A DNA stretch of 20,826 nt. Origin: Ilumatobacteraceae bacterium. GTDB lineage: Bacteria; Actinomycetota; Acidimicrobiia; Acidimicrobiales; Ilumatobacteraceae. The notes beneath the pieces are model-generated. The model saw nothing but the letters and a program-made list of their open reading frames with translations. It was not told the DNA's origin and did not search any database. Position numbers and translations under genes: made by a program. The stretch is taken from assembly GCA_023253435.1 (NCBI GenBank), contig JALRGJ010000008.1:1-20826 (forward strand), read 5' to 3'. This document shows positions 1 through 7,547 of the stretch, piece after piece; the stretch's first letter is position 1, and each line of letters opens with the position of its first letter.

Positions 1-991
1 TATATGAAGGTCGTTTGTTGAATGGGTGATAACCAGCCCAGCCCACCATCATTCCGAAAGGCCTCGCTGCAACTTGGGGTCGTAAGTAACCACCTTTGCT
101 CATGATGTCAGCGGAGTAGTCGAGAGCATCTTTCCAAGTGTTTGGCATAGTGGCGTATTGCAATAACAGATACGTGACTTTGAGATCTGTAGAAAGAGCG
201 ATATCGCCCATCCATTTCAATTCATCCATTAGTCCCATGGTTGCTTGATCTGCAGAAGGGTCGGGGAGTACTTCTGGGGCTACTTCAAAAATTCCGCCCC
301 CCGCTTCAGCAAGTGCTTGTGCCAATGCCGTGAGTTCGTTCATATCTGCAAAAGTGCCAGGTACTGGCTCACCATCTTTCGCTTTGTGGCCCATTGTTCT
401 GCTTGTAGAAAAACCAACTGCTCCTGCTTTGCGGGCCTCGGAGACAATACGAGCCATTTCCTGAATGTCTTCAGCCGTTGCCTCTTCATTGCGTGCACCG
501 CGTTCACCCATGACATATCCACGTACCGCTCCGTGAGGAACATACGCAGCAACATCAACTGCGTATCGACGAGAATCAATGGCATCGAGATATTCAGGGA
601 AAGTTTCCCACTCCCAATTAATTCCTTCGTGTAGCGCAGTGCCAGGAATGTCTTCCACACCTTCCATTAATTGAACGAGCCATTCCTCTTTACCTGGACG
701 CACGGGAGCAAATCCAACACCGCAATTACCAACAACAACTGTGGTGACACCATGACCGCTAGAAGGTTCAAGAAGAGTGTCCCAGCTGACTTGGCCGTCG
801 TAGTGAGTATGAATATCGATGAAGCCAGGGGTCACCAATTTTCCATGGGCATTGATTTCTTCTTTTGCCTCACCAACAATCGGTGAGCCAATCTCGGCAA
901 TCTTGCCGTCTGTAATTGCCACATCGGCCACAAATGACGCAGAGCCAGTGCCGTCAACCACTGTTCCCCCGCGAATAATGATGTCAAACAT
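1..991 (-). CDS. N-acyl-D-amino-acid deacylase family amidohydrolase, partial (C-terminus beyond left edge)
   Basis: The reverse strand reads open from an ATG at 991 through 330 codons to the window edge; relatives are about 540-580 residues, so the C-terminal 40% is missing. The N-terminus has the usual amidohydrolase beta-strand (FDIIIRGGTVVDGTG), then VTPGFIDIHTHYDGQ with the metal-binding HxH (His61, His63). GNCGVGF follows around Cys90, matching the metal-ligand cysteine of D-aminoacylases. The family hydrolyses amide bonds of N-acyl-D-amino acids or dihydropyrimidine/hydantoin-like substrates; the substrate here is unknown. An AAGGGGGT Shine-Dalgarno lies about 6 bases upstream of the ATG. 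It is divergent from the flavin monooxygenase across about 100 bp. No signal peptide, so probably cytoplasmic. Family is confident; exact reaction is not. Confidence 0.88.
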   Translation of the reverse strand, partial: MFDIIIRGGTVVDGTGSASFVADVAITDGKIAEIGSPIVGEAKEEINAHGKLVTPGFIDIHTHYDGQVSWDTLLEPSSGHGVTTVVVGNCGVGFAPVRPGKEEWLVQLMEGVEDIPGTALHEGINWEWETFPEYLDAIDSRRYAVDVAAYVPHGAVRGYVMGERGARNEEATAEDIQEMARIVSEARKAGAVGFSTSRTMGHKAKDGEPVPGTFADMNELTALAQALAEAGGGIFEVAPEVLPDPSADQATMGLMDELKWMGDIALSTDLKVTYLLLQYATMPNTWKDALDYSADIMSKGGYLRPQVAARPFGMMVGWAGYHPFNKRPSY

Positions 992-1011
992 GTCTTTACC
1001 CCCTTGGTCAA

Positions 1012-1017
1012 ACATTA
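1012..1017 (-). promoter_or_regulatory. Candidate -10 element (TAATGT) for the deacylase gene
   Basis: On the reverse strand GGCTAATGT lies about 20 bases before the ATG at 991, placing a start site just ahead of the AAGGGGGT ribosome-binding site. It fits the actinobacterial TAnnnT -10 pattern, and the same nine bases occur upstream of the SDR gene at 4389. No convincing -35 was found. Confidence 0.35.
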
Positions 1018-1063
1018 GCCATGCCTACTGCGTTCCAGTCAGGTGGAAACGGGGTTGGTTACC

Positions 1064-1069
1064 TACTAT
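1064..1069 (+). promoter_or_regulatory. Candidate -10 element (TACTAT) for the monooxygenase gene
   Basis: TACTAT fits TAnnnT and sits about 24 bases before the chosen ATG at 1093. That would give a short leader containing the AAGGGGG ribosome-binding site. No good -35 is visible, so this is tentative. Confidence 0.3.
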
Positions 1070-1092
1070 GGAAAGGGAAAAGGGGGTTTCAC

Positions 1093-2592
1093 ATGACTAT
1101 GACTGAATCTCACACGGCACCTGGCAAGTTGGGTCTAGAACATTTTGATGTACTCATTGTGGGCGCTGGAATTTCTGGAATTGGCTCTGCATATCACTTA
1201 CAAGAGCAATGCCCTGAGCGCACGTTTGTGATTTTGGAGGCGTACGAATCCTTTGGTGGAACGTGGCACATGCACAAGTACCCAGGTGTTCGTTCCGACT
1301 CCGACCTCTACACATTTGGTTACAGGTTTAAGCCATGGGAAGGCGCACCTATTGCTACTTCTGATGAAATCAAGAAGTACATGAGTGAGGTCATTGAAGA
1401 CGCAGGTCTTGATAAGTACATTCGTTACCGTCATCGCATCACTGCAGCTTCATGGAACAGCGCTGAAAATTTATGGACAGTCGATGTGTTGCGTTTGGAA
1501 ACAAATGAAACTTTCCAAATGACCACCAACTTTTTGTGGATGTGTCAGGGTTATTACAAACACTCAGAGGGTTATACACCTGAGTGGCCCAACATGGACA
1601 AATACAAAGGTGTCATGGTGCACCCTCAAACGTGGCCAGACGATCTTGATTACGCCGACAAGACCGTCCTTGTTATCGGTTCTGGCGCAACAGCGGCAAC
1701 TCTTGTTCCTGCAATGGCTCAAACCGCCAAGCACGTCACCGTTTTACAGCGTTCACCAACTTATTTCGTGCCGGGAAGAAACGTGAATGATCTTGCCGAT
1801 CAGTTACGTCAACTGGAAATTGATCCAATGTGGATTCATGAGATAGTTCGACGTCGCATTTTGCTAGATCAGCTCATGGTGACGCAGCAGTCTTTTGAGA
1901 ATCCAGAGGCTGTTAAAGAATTGTTATTAATGGGTGTAAAAGATCTCTTGCCCGAGGGATACGACATGAAGCACTTCACCCCCAAATATCGCCCATGGCA
2001 ACAGCGCATTGCATTTGTGCCAGAAGGAGATTTGTTTGCAGGAATCAAAGCGGGCAAAGCGTCGATGGTGACAGATGAGATTGAAACGTTCACGGAAACC
2101 GGCGTCATCACTAAGGGCGGCGAAAAACTTGATGCAGACATCGTGGTGACTGCCACTGGATTTAACTTGAGCGTTCTTGGTGACATCCCATTTGAACTCG
2201 ATGGCAAGCCACTCGATTGGTCTCAAACAATTACGTATCGCGGAATGATGTTTACTGGTGTGCCCAACCTTGCATGGGTGTTTGGATACTTCCGTGCAAG
2301 TTGGACTCTGAGAGTAGATCTCATGGGTGATTTCATTGCACGACTCTTCAAGAACATGGATTCAAAAGGAGCAAAGCGAGTTATTCCTCAGTTGCGTCCT
2401 CAAGATAAGGACATGAAGATTCGGGATTGGATGGATCCCAATAATTTCAATCCCAACTACTTGATGCGTAGCCAACACCTCATGCCAAAGGCGGGGGAGG
2501 ATCCAATGTGGCAACACAATCAGGACTATTGGACTGAAAAAGACATTCTTCCTCAGGCAGATCTCAACGACGGATCATTGCGCTACGAATAA
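1093..2592 (+). CDS. EthA/MymA-like FAD-dependent Baeyer-Villiger-type monooxygenase
   Basis: A 499-residue flavoprotein monooxygenase. It has an FAD Rossmann motif (VGAGISG, residues 23-29), GGTW with YPGVRSDSD at about 55-71, the Baeyer-Villiger fingerprint YKGVMVHPQTWP (171-182, Tyr replacing the usual first Phe) and a second Rossmann motif IGSGATA (195-201). Sequence and length closely resemble mycobacterial EthA (489 aa), known to oxidise ketones, thioamides and other lipophilic compounds with NADPH and O2. The open frame extends to 1021, but ATG 1093 is preferred: AAAAGGGGG lies about 6 bases upstream and the FAD fold begins soon after. The native substrate is unknown; a cyclic or long-chain ketone is plausible. 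It ends 1 bp from the convergent nuclease gene. Confidence 0.92.
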   Translation: MTMTESHTAPGKLGLEHFDVLIVGAGISGIGSAYHLQEQCPERTFVILEAYESFGGTWHMHKYPGVRSDSDLYTFGYRFKPWEGAPIATSDEIKKYMSEVIEDAGLDKYIRYRHRITAASWNSAENLWTVDVLRLETNETFQMTTNFLWMCQGYYKHSEGYTPEWPNMDKYKGVMVHPQTWPDDLDYADKTVLVIGSGATAATLVPAMAQTAKHVTVLQRSPTYFVPGRNVNDLADQLRQLEIDPMWIHEIVRRRILLDQLMVTQQSFENPEAVKELLLMGVKDLLPEGYDMKHFTPKYRPWQQRIAFVPEGDLFAGIKAGKASMVTDEIETFTETGVITKGGEKLDADIVVTATGFNLSVLGDIPFELDGKPLDWSQTITYRGMMFTGVPNLAWVFGYFRASWTLRVDLMGDFIARLFKNMDSKGAKRVIPQLRPQDKDMKIRDWMDPNNFNPNYLMRSQHLMPKAGEDPMWQHNQDYWTEKDILPQADLNDGSLRYE

Positions 2593-2593
2593 A

Positions 2594-3370
2594 TCATTTC
2601 TTGTGTGCGGGGCACACATTGATCTTTTTGAAATGGCACCAGTCGCATAATTTGCTCACGTTCGCTGTGAATTCACCAGAATCACATGCTGAATCAAGCG
2701 AAGTTTTTGTATCAACAATGAGGCGCCGAGCCGTATCTAGTTTTACGGGAGTGACTGCAAGTGTGTGTTTTGTTGATGCAGTGAGGTACAAAAGTTCAAG
2801 TTGAGATGTTTCTAGCTGTGCAGACTCTTTCAACATTGCGGCATAGGCCAAGAGTTGAAAAAACTGCTTATTTTCATCGTTGAATTTGGGGTTGGGTACT
2901 TTGCCAGTTTTGTAATCAGAGATTATGAGTGAGCCATCATCTGCAACGATGTAACGGTCGATGCGGCCTTTCATGGCAACTCCGTCGATGACAGCATCGA
3001 CATCTTCTTCCATTCCGTCAAGTTCTGTTTCAGAGGGGTCTTCAAGTTGCCACAGATTGGTCATGTTCTTGAAGGCAGCAATTTTGAACTGCTTTATGTC
3101 ACCTTGAGGTTCTGCAAGAGATAAGACTTGTTGTTCCCACTCGCTAGATGCCCACACATCTGCAGCGAGTGTTTTGAGATTTTCAACGGTGCGATCATCT
3201 GGATCTAGCTGATACAAGTGCTCAAGAACTTCATGGGTAAATGAACCCAAATGTGTTGCCCAAGAAGGCGGTTCTTTGATGTTGTCAAACTTGTTAATTT
3301 TGAATTTCAGAGGGCACTGAACAAACGTATTAATTGACGATGGAGACAAATAGGCAGGCGGGGTGAACAC
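2594..3370 (-). CDS. RecB-like PD-(D/E)XK exonuclease with probable Fe-S cysteine cluster
   Basis: A 258-residue stand-alone nuclease of the RecB/Cas4/AddB C-terminal class. Visible motifs are SPSSINTFVQCPLKF near the N-terminus, GSFTHEVLEHL (His46), GRIDR (Asp138), IISDYKTGK (Asp152, Lys154) and QLLAYA (Gln172), the canonical active-site set. Cys19 plus Cys242, Cys245 and Cys253 match the split four-cysteine arrangement that holds a 4Fe-4S cluster in AddB and Cas4. No helicase domain and no cas genes are nearby; small RecB-like nucleases of this kind are common in actinobacteria, role in repair presumed. The start is GTG at 3370: an in-frame stop lies four codons upstream and no in-frame ATG is available nearby. 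It lies 44 bp downstream of the SDR gene on the same strand and may be cotranscribed or have its own leaderless start (CAGAAT six bases before GTG). Confidence 0.88.
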   Translation of the reverse strand: MFTPPAYLSPSSINTFVQCPLKFKINKFDNIKEPPSWATHLGSFTHEVLEHLYQLDPDDRTVENLKTLAADVWASSEWEQQVLSLAEPQGDIKQFKIAAFKNMTNLWQLEDPSETELDGMEEDVDAVIDGVAMKGRIDRYIVADDGSLIISDYKTGKVPNPKFNDENKQFFQLLAYAAMLKESAQLETSQLELLYLTASTKHTLAVTPVKLDTARRLIVDTKTSLDSACDSGEFTANVSKLCDWCHFKKINVCPAHKK

Positions 3371-3414
3371 ATCCCCATTCTGTCACTTGGGTGTGGGGTG
3401 TTATGCCTCCACAA

Positions 3415-4389
3415 CTAGCGGGTAATTCCTTGCATGATTCCACGTTCGTGCAGACGCTCAACAAACTCTGGTTCGTATGCGTCAAACGGATACTGACGTA
3501 CCACTTCATCGAGAATTTTGGCGTCTTCGCCCACCAGAATTCTCCATTCGTTGTTCATTACTGCCTTCAAAATGATGTCTGCAGCCTGGGCGCCATCAAT
3601 CGGTGCATTGTCTCTGAAGCCTTCAGCACCCAATTTGAGAAGTGCGCGTAGCTCATCAGAACTAAAAGAAGAGGTATCTACTCCCACTTTCTCCATGCGT
3701 GCGCGAACTTTTTGCTCTTGATCTTCTGTCATTCGATCAGGGTCAACTCCATTTAACTTGGAGGAGTTAATGGCGATATTTGTTCCGATGTGGCCCGGCA
3801 TCACTACCGAAGCACGAAGTGTTGGGGCATTAACTCTGAAGTCCGCAATTAATGCTTCGGTAAAGCCTTTCACTGCAAACTTTGCAGCTGCGTATGCAGT
3901 GTGAGATGTTTTAGGGCCAAGTGATGCCCAAAAACCATTTACAGAACTTGTGTTGACAACTTGGCCAAAAGGTGCAGCAAGTAGAAGCGGCAAAAATGCT
4001 CGTGTGCCGTAGTACACGCCACCCCAACACACATTGAAAGTCTTTTCCCACCCGGCTCGTTCATCGGTGACAATGCTTCCTCCGCCACCAATGCCTGCAT
4101 TGTTAAAAAGTATGTGTACATGTGGTCGCCATTGAGCAACTGCATCTCGAAAAGCGAGAATGTCTTTTTCTACAGAGACATCAGCAACAAAAGTCATGAT
4201 CTTGCCCGGATTGCCATCCATGGAGCAGATATTCACTGTCTCGCCCATGGTGTCAGGCATGACATCACACGTTGCAACGTCACAACCTTGGGCAGTGAGC
4301 TGACGAACGAGTTCTCTGCCCATGCCAGTGCCACCACCGGTGACTACTGCAACTAGTCCGCCAAATCCGTTTTCAAATCGCTCAGACAT
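3415..4389 (-). CDS. Short-chain dehydrogenase/reductase, long-tailed (324 aa)
   Basis: A classical SDR fold: TGGGTGMG cofactor motif (17-24), an acidic residue after beta-2 (CDVM, Asp42) suggesting NAD(H) preference, NNAG (96-99), the Ser region NTSS (146-149) and catalytic YAAAK (Tyr166, Lys170), followed by MPGHIGTNI. The C-terminus is about 70 residues longer than a minimal 250-residue SDR. It contains a segment rich in charged residues (EDQEQKVRARMEKVG), probably a substrate-lid helix. The open frame continues to 4437, but ATG 4389 is preferred because of the upstream ACGGGGGT and because the Rossmann strand begins near residue 12. Substrate unknown; likely oxidises an alcohol or reduces a ketone. 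First gene of a possible unit with the RecB-like nuclease. Confidence 0.88.
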   Translation of the reverse strand: MSERFENGFGGLVAVVTGGGTGMGRELVRQLTAQGCDVATCDVMPDTMGETVNICSMDGNPGKIMTFVADVSVEKDILAFRDAVAQWRPHVHILFNNAGIGGGGSIVTDERAGWEKTFNVCWGGVYYGTRAFLPLLLAAPFGQVVNTSSVNGFWASLGPKTSHTAYAAAKFAVKGFTEALIADFRVNAPTLRASVVMPGHIGTNIAINSSKLNGVDPDRMTEDQEQKVRARMEKVGVDTSSFSSDELRALLKLGAEGFRDNAPIDGAQAADIILKAVMNNEWRILVGEDAKILDEVVRQYPFDAYEPEFVERLHERGIMQGITR

Positions 4390-4417
4390 TGTGATGACCC
4401 CCGTACACGTGCTGCGC

Positions 4418-4434
4418 CGTTGTATTTCGCAACG
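4418..4434. repeat. Small inverted repeat in the SDR 5' leader
   Basis: Five-base arms CGTTG and CAACG separated by 7 bases, between the candidate -10 and the SDR ribosome-binding site. It could be a weak RNA hairpin or a regulator site; short enough to be chance. Confidence 0.2.
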
Positions 4435-4440
4435 CATTGG

Positions 4441-4446
4441 ACATTA
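4441..4446 (-). promoter_or_regulatory. Candidate -10 element (TAATGT) for the SDR gene
   Basis: Reverse-strand GGCTAATGT, identical to the nonamer upstream of the deacylase gene. It would give a leader of about 45 bases before ATG 4389. It faces the opposing TAATGT at 4489-4494. Confidence 0.35.
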
Positions 4447-4488
4447 GCCCTGAAAGGAACAGGAAAGAGAAGCGAAGCACCCCTTTCA

Positions 4489-4494
4489 TAATGT
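4489..4494 (+). promoter_or_regulatory. Candidate leaderless -10 element (TAATGT) for the secreted coiled-coil protein
   Basis: TAATGT occupies positions -12 to -7 relative to ATG 4501, exactly where a TAnnnT -10 must sit if transcription starts on the start codon. The only Shine-Dalgarno-like string (GGAG) is 2 bases from the ATG, too close to be good. A leaderless mRNA is therefore likely. Confidence 0.4.
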
Positions 4495-4500
4495 GGAGAC

Positions 4501-5136
4501 ATGCGCACATTTTCACGCAACATGGTCAGCACCTCTTTCATTGCGGTGGCACTCTCCATCCTCACTGTTGGCACGGTGTGGGCTAGTTCTGCAGCCTTCA
4601 ATGATCCAGACGTAATCACGAGTACAACCGATGCTCCTCAAGATTCAGGTGATGAACCAACCGATTCAACGGTGCCCTCAGACAATCCAGAAGACAAAAC
4701 ACCTCTATCAATAGATGACCTGTATGAAATGGTTCAGGCATTATCTGAAGATATCGACAATCTAGAAGCTGATCGCAACGAACAAGCACTGGTGATTACT
4801 GAACTTGAAAAGTCCATCAACAAATTGAGTTCACAAATTGTTAGTACCAATGAAAAAGTTCAAACAATTTCAGATTCTGTTTCAGCAATACTTCCAAAAC
4901 TTGCAAAAATCACTGTGGACGGGATCTACACAGGAAGCATTACGCCGGCACAACTCACGAGAAAATTCAATACCGATGAGATCACTGGGGACTGGCCCCT
5001 TGAAAGGACCAAAGGTCAACTTTCCACTAACTCACTCAAACTTGAATTTGGTTCTTGCACGCCAGATTCACGTTCCAACGTGTTCCTTACCGTGGATCCG
5101 TTCCGCAACATCACCTGTTTGAAAATTCTGAAGTAA
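4501..5136 (+). CDS. Secreted coiled-coil protein of unknown function
   Basis: A 211-residue protein I do not recognise. Residues 1-28 form a signal peptide (basic start, hydrophobic core FIAVALSILTVGTVW, likely cleavage after WA-S). Residues 33-70 are an acidic Thr/Ser/Pro/Asp-rich linker. Residues about 71-132 have heptad-like hydrophobic spacing (LYEMVQALSEDIDNL, ITELEKSINKLSSQI, VQTISDSVSAIL), predicting a long coiled coil. Residues 137-211 form a small terminal domain with two cysteines (186 and 206) that could be disulfide-bonded. The single hydrophobic segment at the N-terminus implies export or a surface-anchored stalk-like protein. Its stop codon abuts the stop of the convergent gene (TAA directly followed by TTA). 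Confidence 0.75.
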   Translation: MRTFSRNMVSTSFIAVALSILTVGTVWASSAAFNDPDVITSTTDAPQDSGDEPTDSTVPSDNPEDKTPLSIDDLYEMVQALSEDIDNLEADRNEQALVITELEKSINKLSSQIVSTNEKVQTISDSVSAILPKLAKITVDGIYTGSITPAQLTRKFNTDEITGDWPLERTKGQLSTNSLKLEFGSCTPDSRSNVFLTVDPFRNITCLKILK

Positions 5137-5601
5137 TTAGTAACTGCGTTCAAGACGCATTGAAAACAATGTGTGGTACTGCCACATTAAAAATTCGCCG
5201 TCTAACCATCGCTTCACTTCAACACCGGGCATGTCTGCAGGCCTAAGCACTAAGACGTCGTTCTCAAACGATGCAGCAACTCGAATAGGAGTGGTCTTAT
5301 CTGTGGCCGCTACATCGTGGCAGCCGTTTTCAATGGTTCCATCTGCAATGGGGAAATCATGAATGATTCCGCCCCCAGTGATGATCACTCGAGAGCCTGA
5401 TTGCTCAATGCGTTCAACATGTGACCACAACGGAAACTCTTTGGGTGCTCGTTCACCTTGAACAAATACTTCATGTGCTTTCCAAGTTCCCCGCAGGTCT
5501 GTTGCATGAGTCGCTAATTGTTCATTAGGCGGAAGAAATGGTCCGGGCATTTCACCCTTCCATCCTCCTGGTGGGGTAGTGATACGAACGATGTCTGTCA
5601 T
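5137..5601 (-). CDS. Small protein coupled to the alkylsulfatase, probable lipocalin/FABP-like fold
   Basis: A 154-residue protein without signal peptide or membrane segment. After about 30 residues it has LRGTWKAHEVFV, resembling the Gly-x-Trp start of calycin barrels. A run of alternating strand-like segments follows (RVIITGGGIIHDF, IRVAASFENDVLVLRP, VEVKRWLDGEFLMWQY), ending in FSMRLERSY, compatible with the C-terminal Arg of fatty-acid-binding-type barrels. Its ATG overlaps the sulfatase stop codon by one base (TAATG), so translation is almost certainly coupled. By inference it binds the lipophilic substrate or alcohol product of the sulfatase, or is a companion enzyme. The fold call is a pattern impression, not a recognised family. 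Confidence 0.7.
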   Translation of the reverse strand: MTDIVRITTPPGGWKGEMPGPFLPPNEQLATHATDLRGTWKAHEVFVQGERAPKEFPLWSHVERIEQSGSRVIITGGGIIHDFPIADGTIENGCHDVAATDKTTPIRVAASFENDVLVLRPADMPGVEVKRWLDGEFLMWQYHTLFSMRLERSY

Positions 5602-7499
5602 TACGGCTCCACAATCTTGAATCCAGGAACAATAGTGTCAAGGTTTCCAAAAATGGAGAGCAGCGCAGACGGATCACCGTCTACCACGATGTTTCCTGCC
5701 TGAATTTCGTCCATAAAAGTTGTTGACTGGGTCACTACGTCAATCAACGTTGAACGTTTCATGGTCACGGTGACTTCTGCTGAATCTTCGTGTCGTCCCT
5801 GCACATGAAACAGAGTTCTGTTGGATAGTCCCAGTACCCATTTTTCATTGAGGTCTGTGAATGTCCAGTTGATGTGGGTGGTAAGGCCACCGACATCTTC
5901 TGATTTCAATCGAACTGCAATGGAGTCAAAGACTTGTTCAACAGACATCGCTCTTAGGAGTCCGCGTGCGCGAGCGTTGCCAGATAACTGGGGAACTCCA
6001 ATACGCAACTCTTGAGCACCATTCAGATACGCGTTTCTAAAAGTGGAAGATTCAGACTGATACCCCAATTGTTCGAGAGTGTCGGCCTGAAGGTGTCTTG
6101 CTTCTTCATTTGAGGGGTCAGCAAACACCAGGTGATTCAGAATTTCTGCAACCCATCGGTAATCGCCTGCTTCGAATGCAGAACGTGCTTTTGTAAGGAG
6201 AGCATCTGCGCCACCAGCTAGTTCCACATAACGCTTTCCAGCCTCTACTGGTGGATATTTGTTGAGATTGCTGGGGTTGCCGTCGTACCAACTGAGGTAT
6301 CTCTGATACACAGCTTTGGAGTTGTGAATGAGGTCGCCGTAGTAACCACGTGTGTGATCATTTGCCTGGAACTCATCTGGCAACTTCAGAGTCTCTGCAA
6401 TTTCTGTGGCAACGTACCCATGGTTTGCAAAGCGCATTGTTTGATCGTGCATCCACTTGTAGAGATCTCTCTGGATTGAGAGAAACTCTTTGATGTCGTC
6501 ATTTCCCCAACGTGGCCAGTTATGTGATGTGAAGAGAACTTCTGCATCGGCAGCAAATAGTTCTTTAGCTTCATTGATGTATTTAGACCAGTTCAGTGAA
6601 TTTCTTACAAGGGCTCCACGAATGGGCACCAAGTTATGCATGGTATGACCACAGTTCTCTGCCATACATAGCGCTTTATGCTCTGGGAAGTAAAAGTTCA
6701 TTTCTGCAGGTGCTTCTGATTCTGGCGTCAATTGGAAGATGACTCGAATTCCATCCACTGTCATTTCTTGACCAGTGAAAGTGATGTCGTGAGTGGGCGC
6801 AATTAATCCTGGAGGGCCAATAGGAGTGGAGTTGCCAAGTCCGCAGTCAATGTGGCCTGTTGGTCCTGGAGGCAACATGGGACCAAATTGATAGAGGGCG
6901 CGCCTTCCCATTGCAGGTCCGGCAATGACATTTTCTCCCACTGTTTCGTGCATGAAATGTTCAGGAGCAATGACAATGCATTTTCCCGCGTCAACATCTT
7001 CTTGAGTTGTTACACCTAGCACTCCACCGAAATGGTCTGCATGTGAATGTGTGTAGATCACTGCTACAACCGGACGCTCTTCAATATTGTCCGTCATCAT
7101 CTTGAGCGCATCTCGAGCTGTTTGCTCCGTGGTTAATGGGTCAATAACAACCCAACCCGTGGTACCTCGCAAGAAAGTGATATTTGAAATATCGAAGCCT
7201 CGAACTTGCCAAACGTCTTTTTTCACCTCGAACAAACCGCGATGATTATTGAGCTGGGCATGTCTCCACAAGCTTGGATGGACTGTGTCTGGTGATGGGG
7301 CACCAACTTTCAGGAAGTCGTACGCGTTGATGTCAATGACATGACGTCCCGATGGGTCAACGATGTGACCTGTGGGGTGGGGAGCGATGAAACCTCGTTG
7401 TGCACGCTCAAAGTCGCCTGGGTCTTGAGGAGTTGTGGCCTGAGAATTGCGAGCCTTGGTATGCACCGATGCGGGCTTGTGAAAGTCAGACGCAGCCAT
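5601..7499 (-). CDS. Alkyl/aryl-sulfatase, metallo-beta-lactamase fold (SdsA/BDS1 type)
   Basis: A 632-residue enzyme of the SdsA1/yeast Bds1 family, which cleaves primary alkyl sulfates such as dodecyl sulfate to alcohol plus sulfate using two zinc ions. Visible: THSHADHFGG with HxHxDH (151-156), acidic ligands in PESEAPAEMNFY (260-270) and CMAENC (Glu281), and a C-terminal His ligand in TSHNWPRWG (His326). A helical dimerisation region follows, then an SCP2-like C-terminal domain (about 510-632) typical of the family. Length agrees with SdsA1 (about 658). Unlike secreted pseudomonad SdsA1, no signal peptide is visible, so a cytoplasmic site is likely. GAGGGGGA lies 6 bases before the ATG. 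First gene of a unit with the 154-residue protein; divergent from the acyl-CoA dehydrogenase. Confidence 0.93.
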   Translation of the reverse strand: MAASDFHKPASVHTKARNSQATTPQDPGDFERAQRGFIAPHPTGHIVDPSGRHVIDINAYDFLKVGAPSPDTVHPSLWRHAQLNNHRGLFEVKKDVWQVRGFDISNITFLRGTTGWVVIDPLTTEQTARDALKMMTDNIEERPVVAVIYTHSHADHFGGVLGVTTQEDVDAGKCIVIAPEHFMHETVGENVIAGPAMGRRALYQFGPMLPPGPTGHIDCGLGNSTPIGPPGLIAPTHDITFTGQEMTVDGIRVIFQLTPESEAPAEMNFYFPEHKALCMAENCGHTMHNLVPIRGALVRNSLNWSKYINEAKELFAADAEVLFTSHNWPRWGNDDIKEFLSIQRDLYKWMHDQTMRFANHGYVATEIAETLKLPDEFQANDHTRGYYGDLIHNSKAVYQRYLSWYDGNPSNLNKYPPVEAGKRYVELAGGADALLTKARSAFEAGDYRWVAEILNHLVFADPSNEEARHLQADTLEQLGYQSESSTFRNAYLNGAQELRIGVPQLSGNARARGLLRAMSVEQVFDSIAVRLKSEDVGGLTTHINWTFTDLNEKWVLGLSNRTLFHVQGRHEDSAEVTVTMKRSTLIDVVTQSTTFMDEIQAGNIVVDGDPSALLSIFGNLDTIVPGFKIVEP

Positions 7500-7515
7500 A
7501 AAAGTCCCCCTCTGT

Positions 7516-7547
7516 AGAACACATGGAGACTAGTCCTGTTGTTCTAT
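7516..7547. promoter_or_regulatory. Composite dyad in the alkylsulfatase / acyl-CoA dehydrogenase divergent promoter
   Basis: Outer arms TAGAACA (7516-7522) and TGTTCTA (7541-7547) are perfect reverse complements 18 bases apart. They surround the 8-bp palindrome GACTAGTC (7529-7536), with centres only 1 base apart. It sits 17-48 bases before the sulfatase start. The layout suggests a regulator-binding site; the arms could also act as -10 hexamers (TAGAAC). Confidence 0.4.

Noticed and set aside
1059..1066. TTACCTAC shared between the monooxygenase promoter and the dyad at 19145
   Set aside because: Only 8 bases match and the symmetric half (AGGTAA) is missing at the first site, so it is probably chance.
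1021..1092. N-terminal extension of the monooxygenase to ATG 1021
   Set aside because: It overlaps the candidate -10 and the AAGGGGG ribosome site that serves ATG 1093, and the extra residues do not resemble the family.
2594..3370. Cas4 of a CRISPR system
   Set aside because: No repeats, spacers or other cas genes are visible anywhere in the window.
7516..7547. LexA/SOS box reading of the TAGAACA...TGTTCTA arms
   Set aside because: Actinobacterial SOS boxes have GAAC and GTTC only about 4 bases apart; here they are some 20 bases apart and the flanking genes are catabolic.
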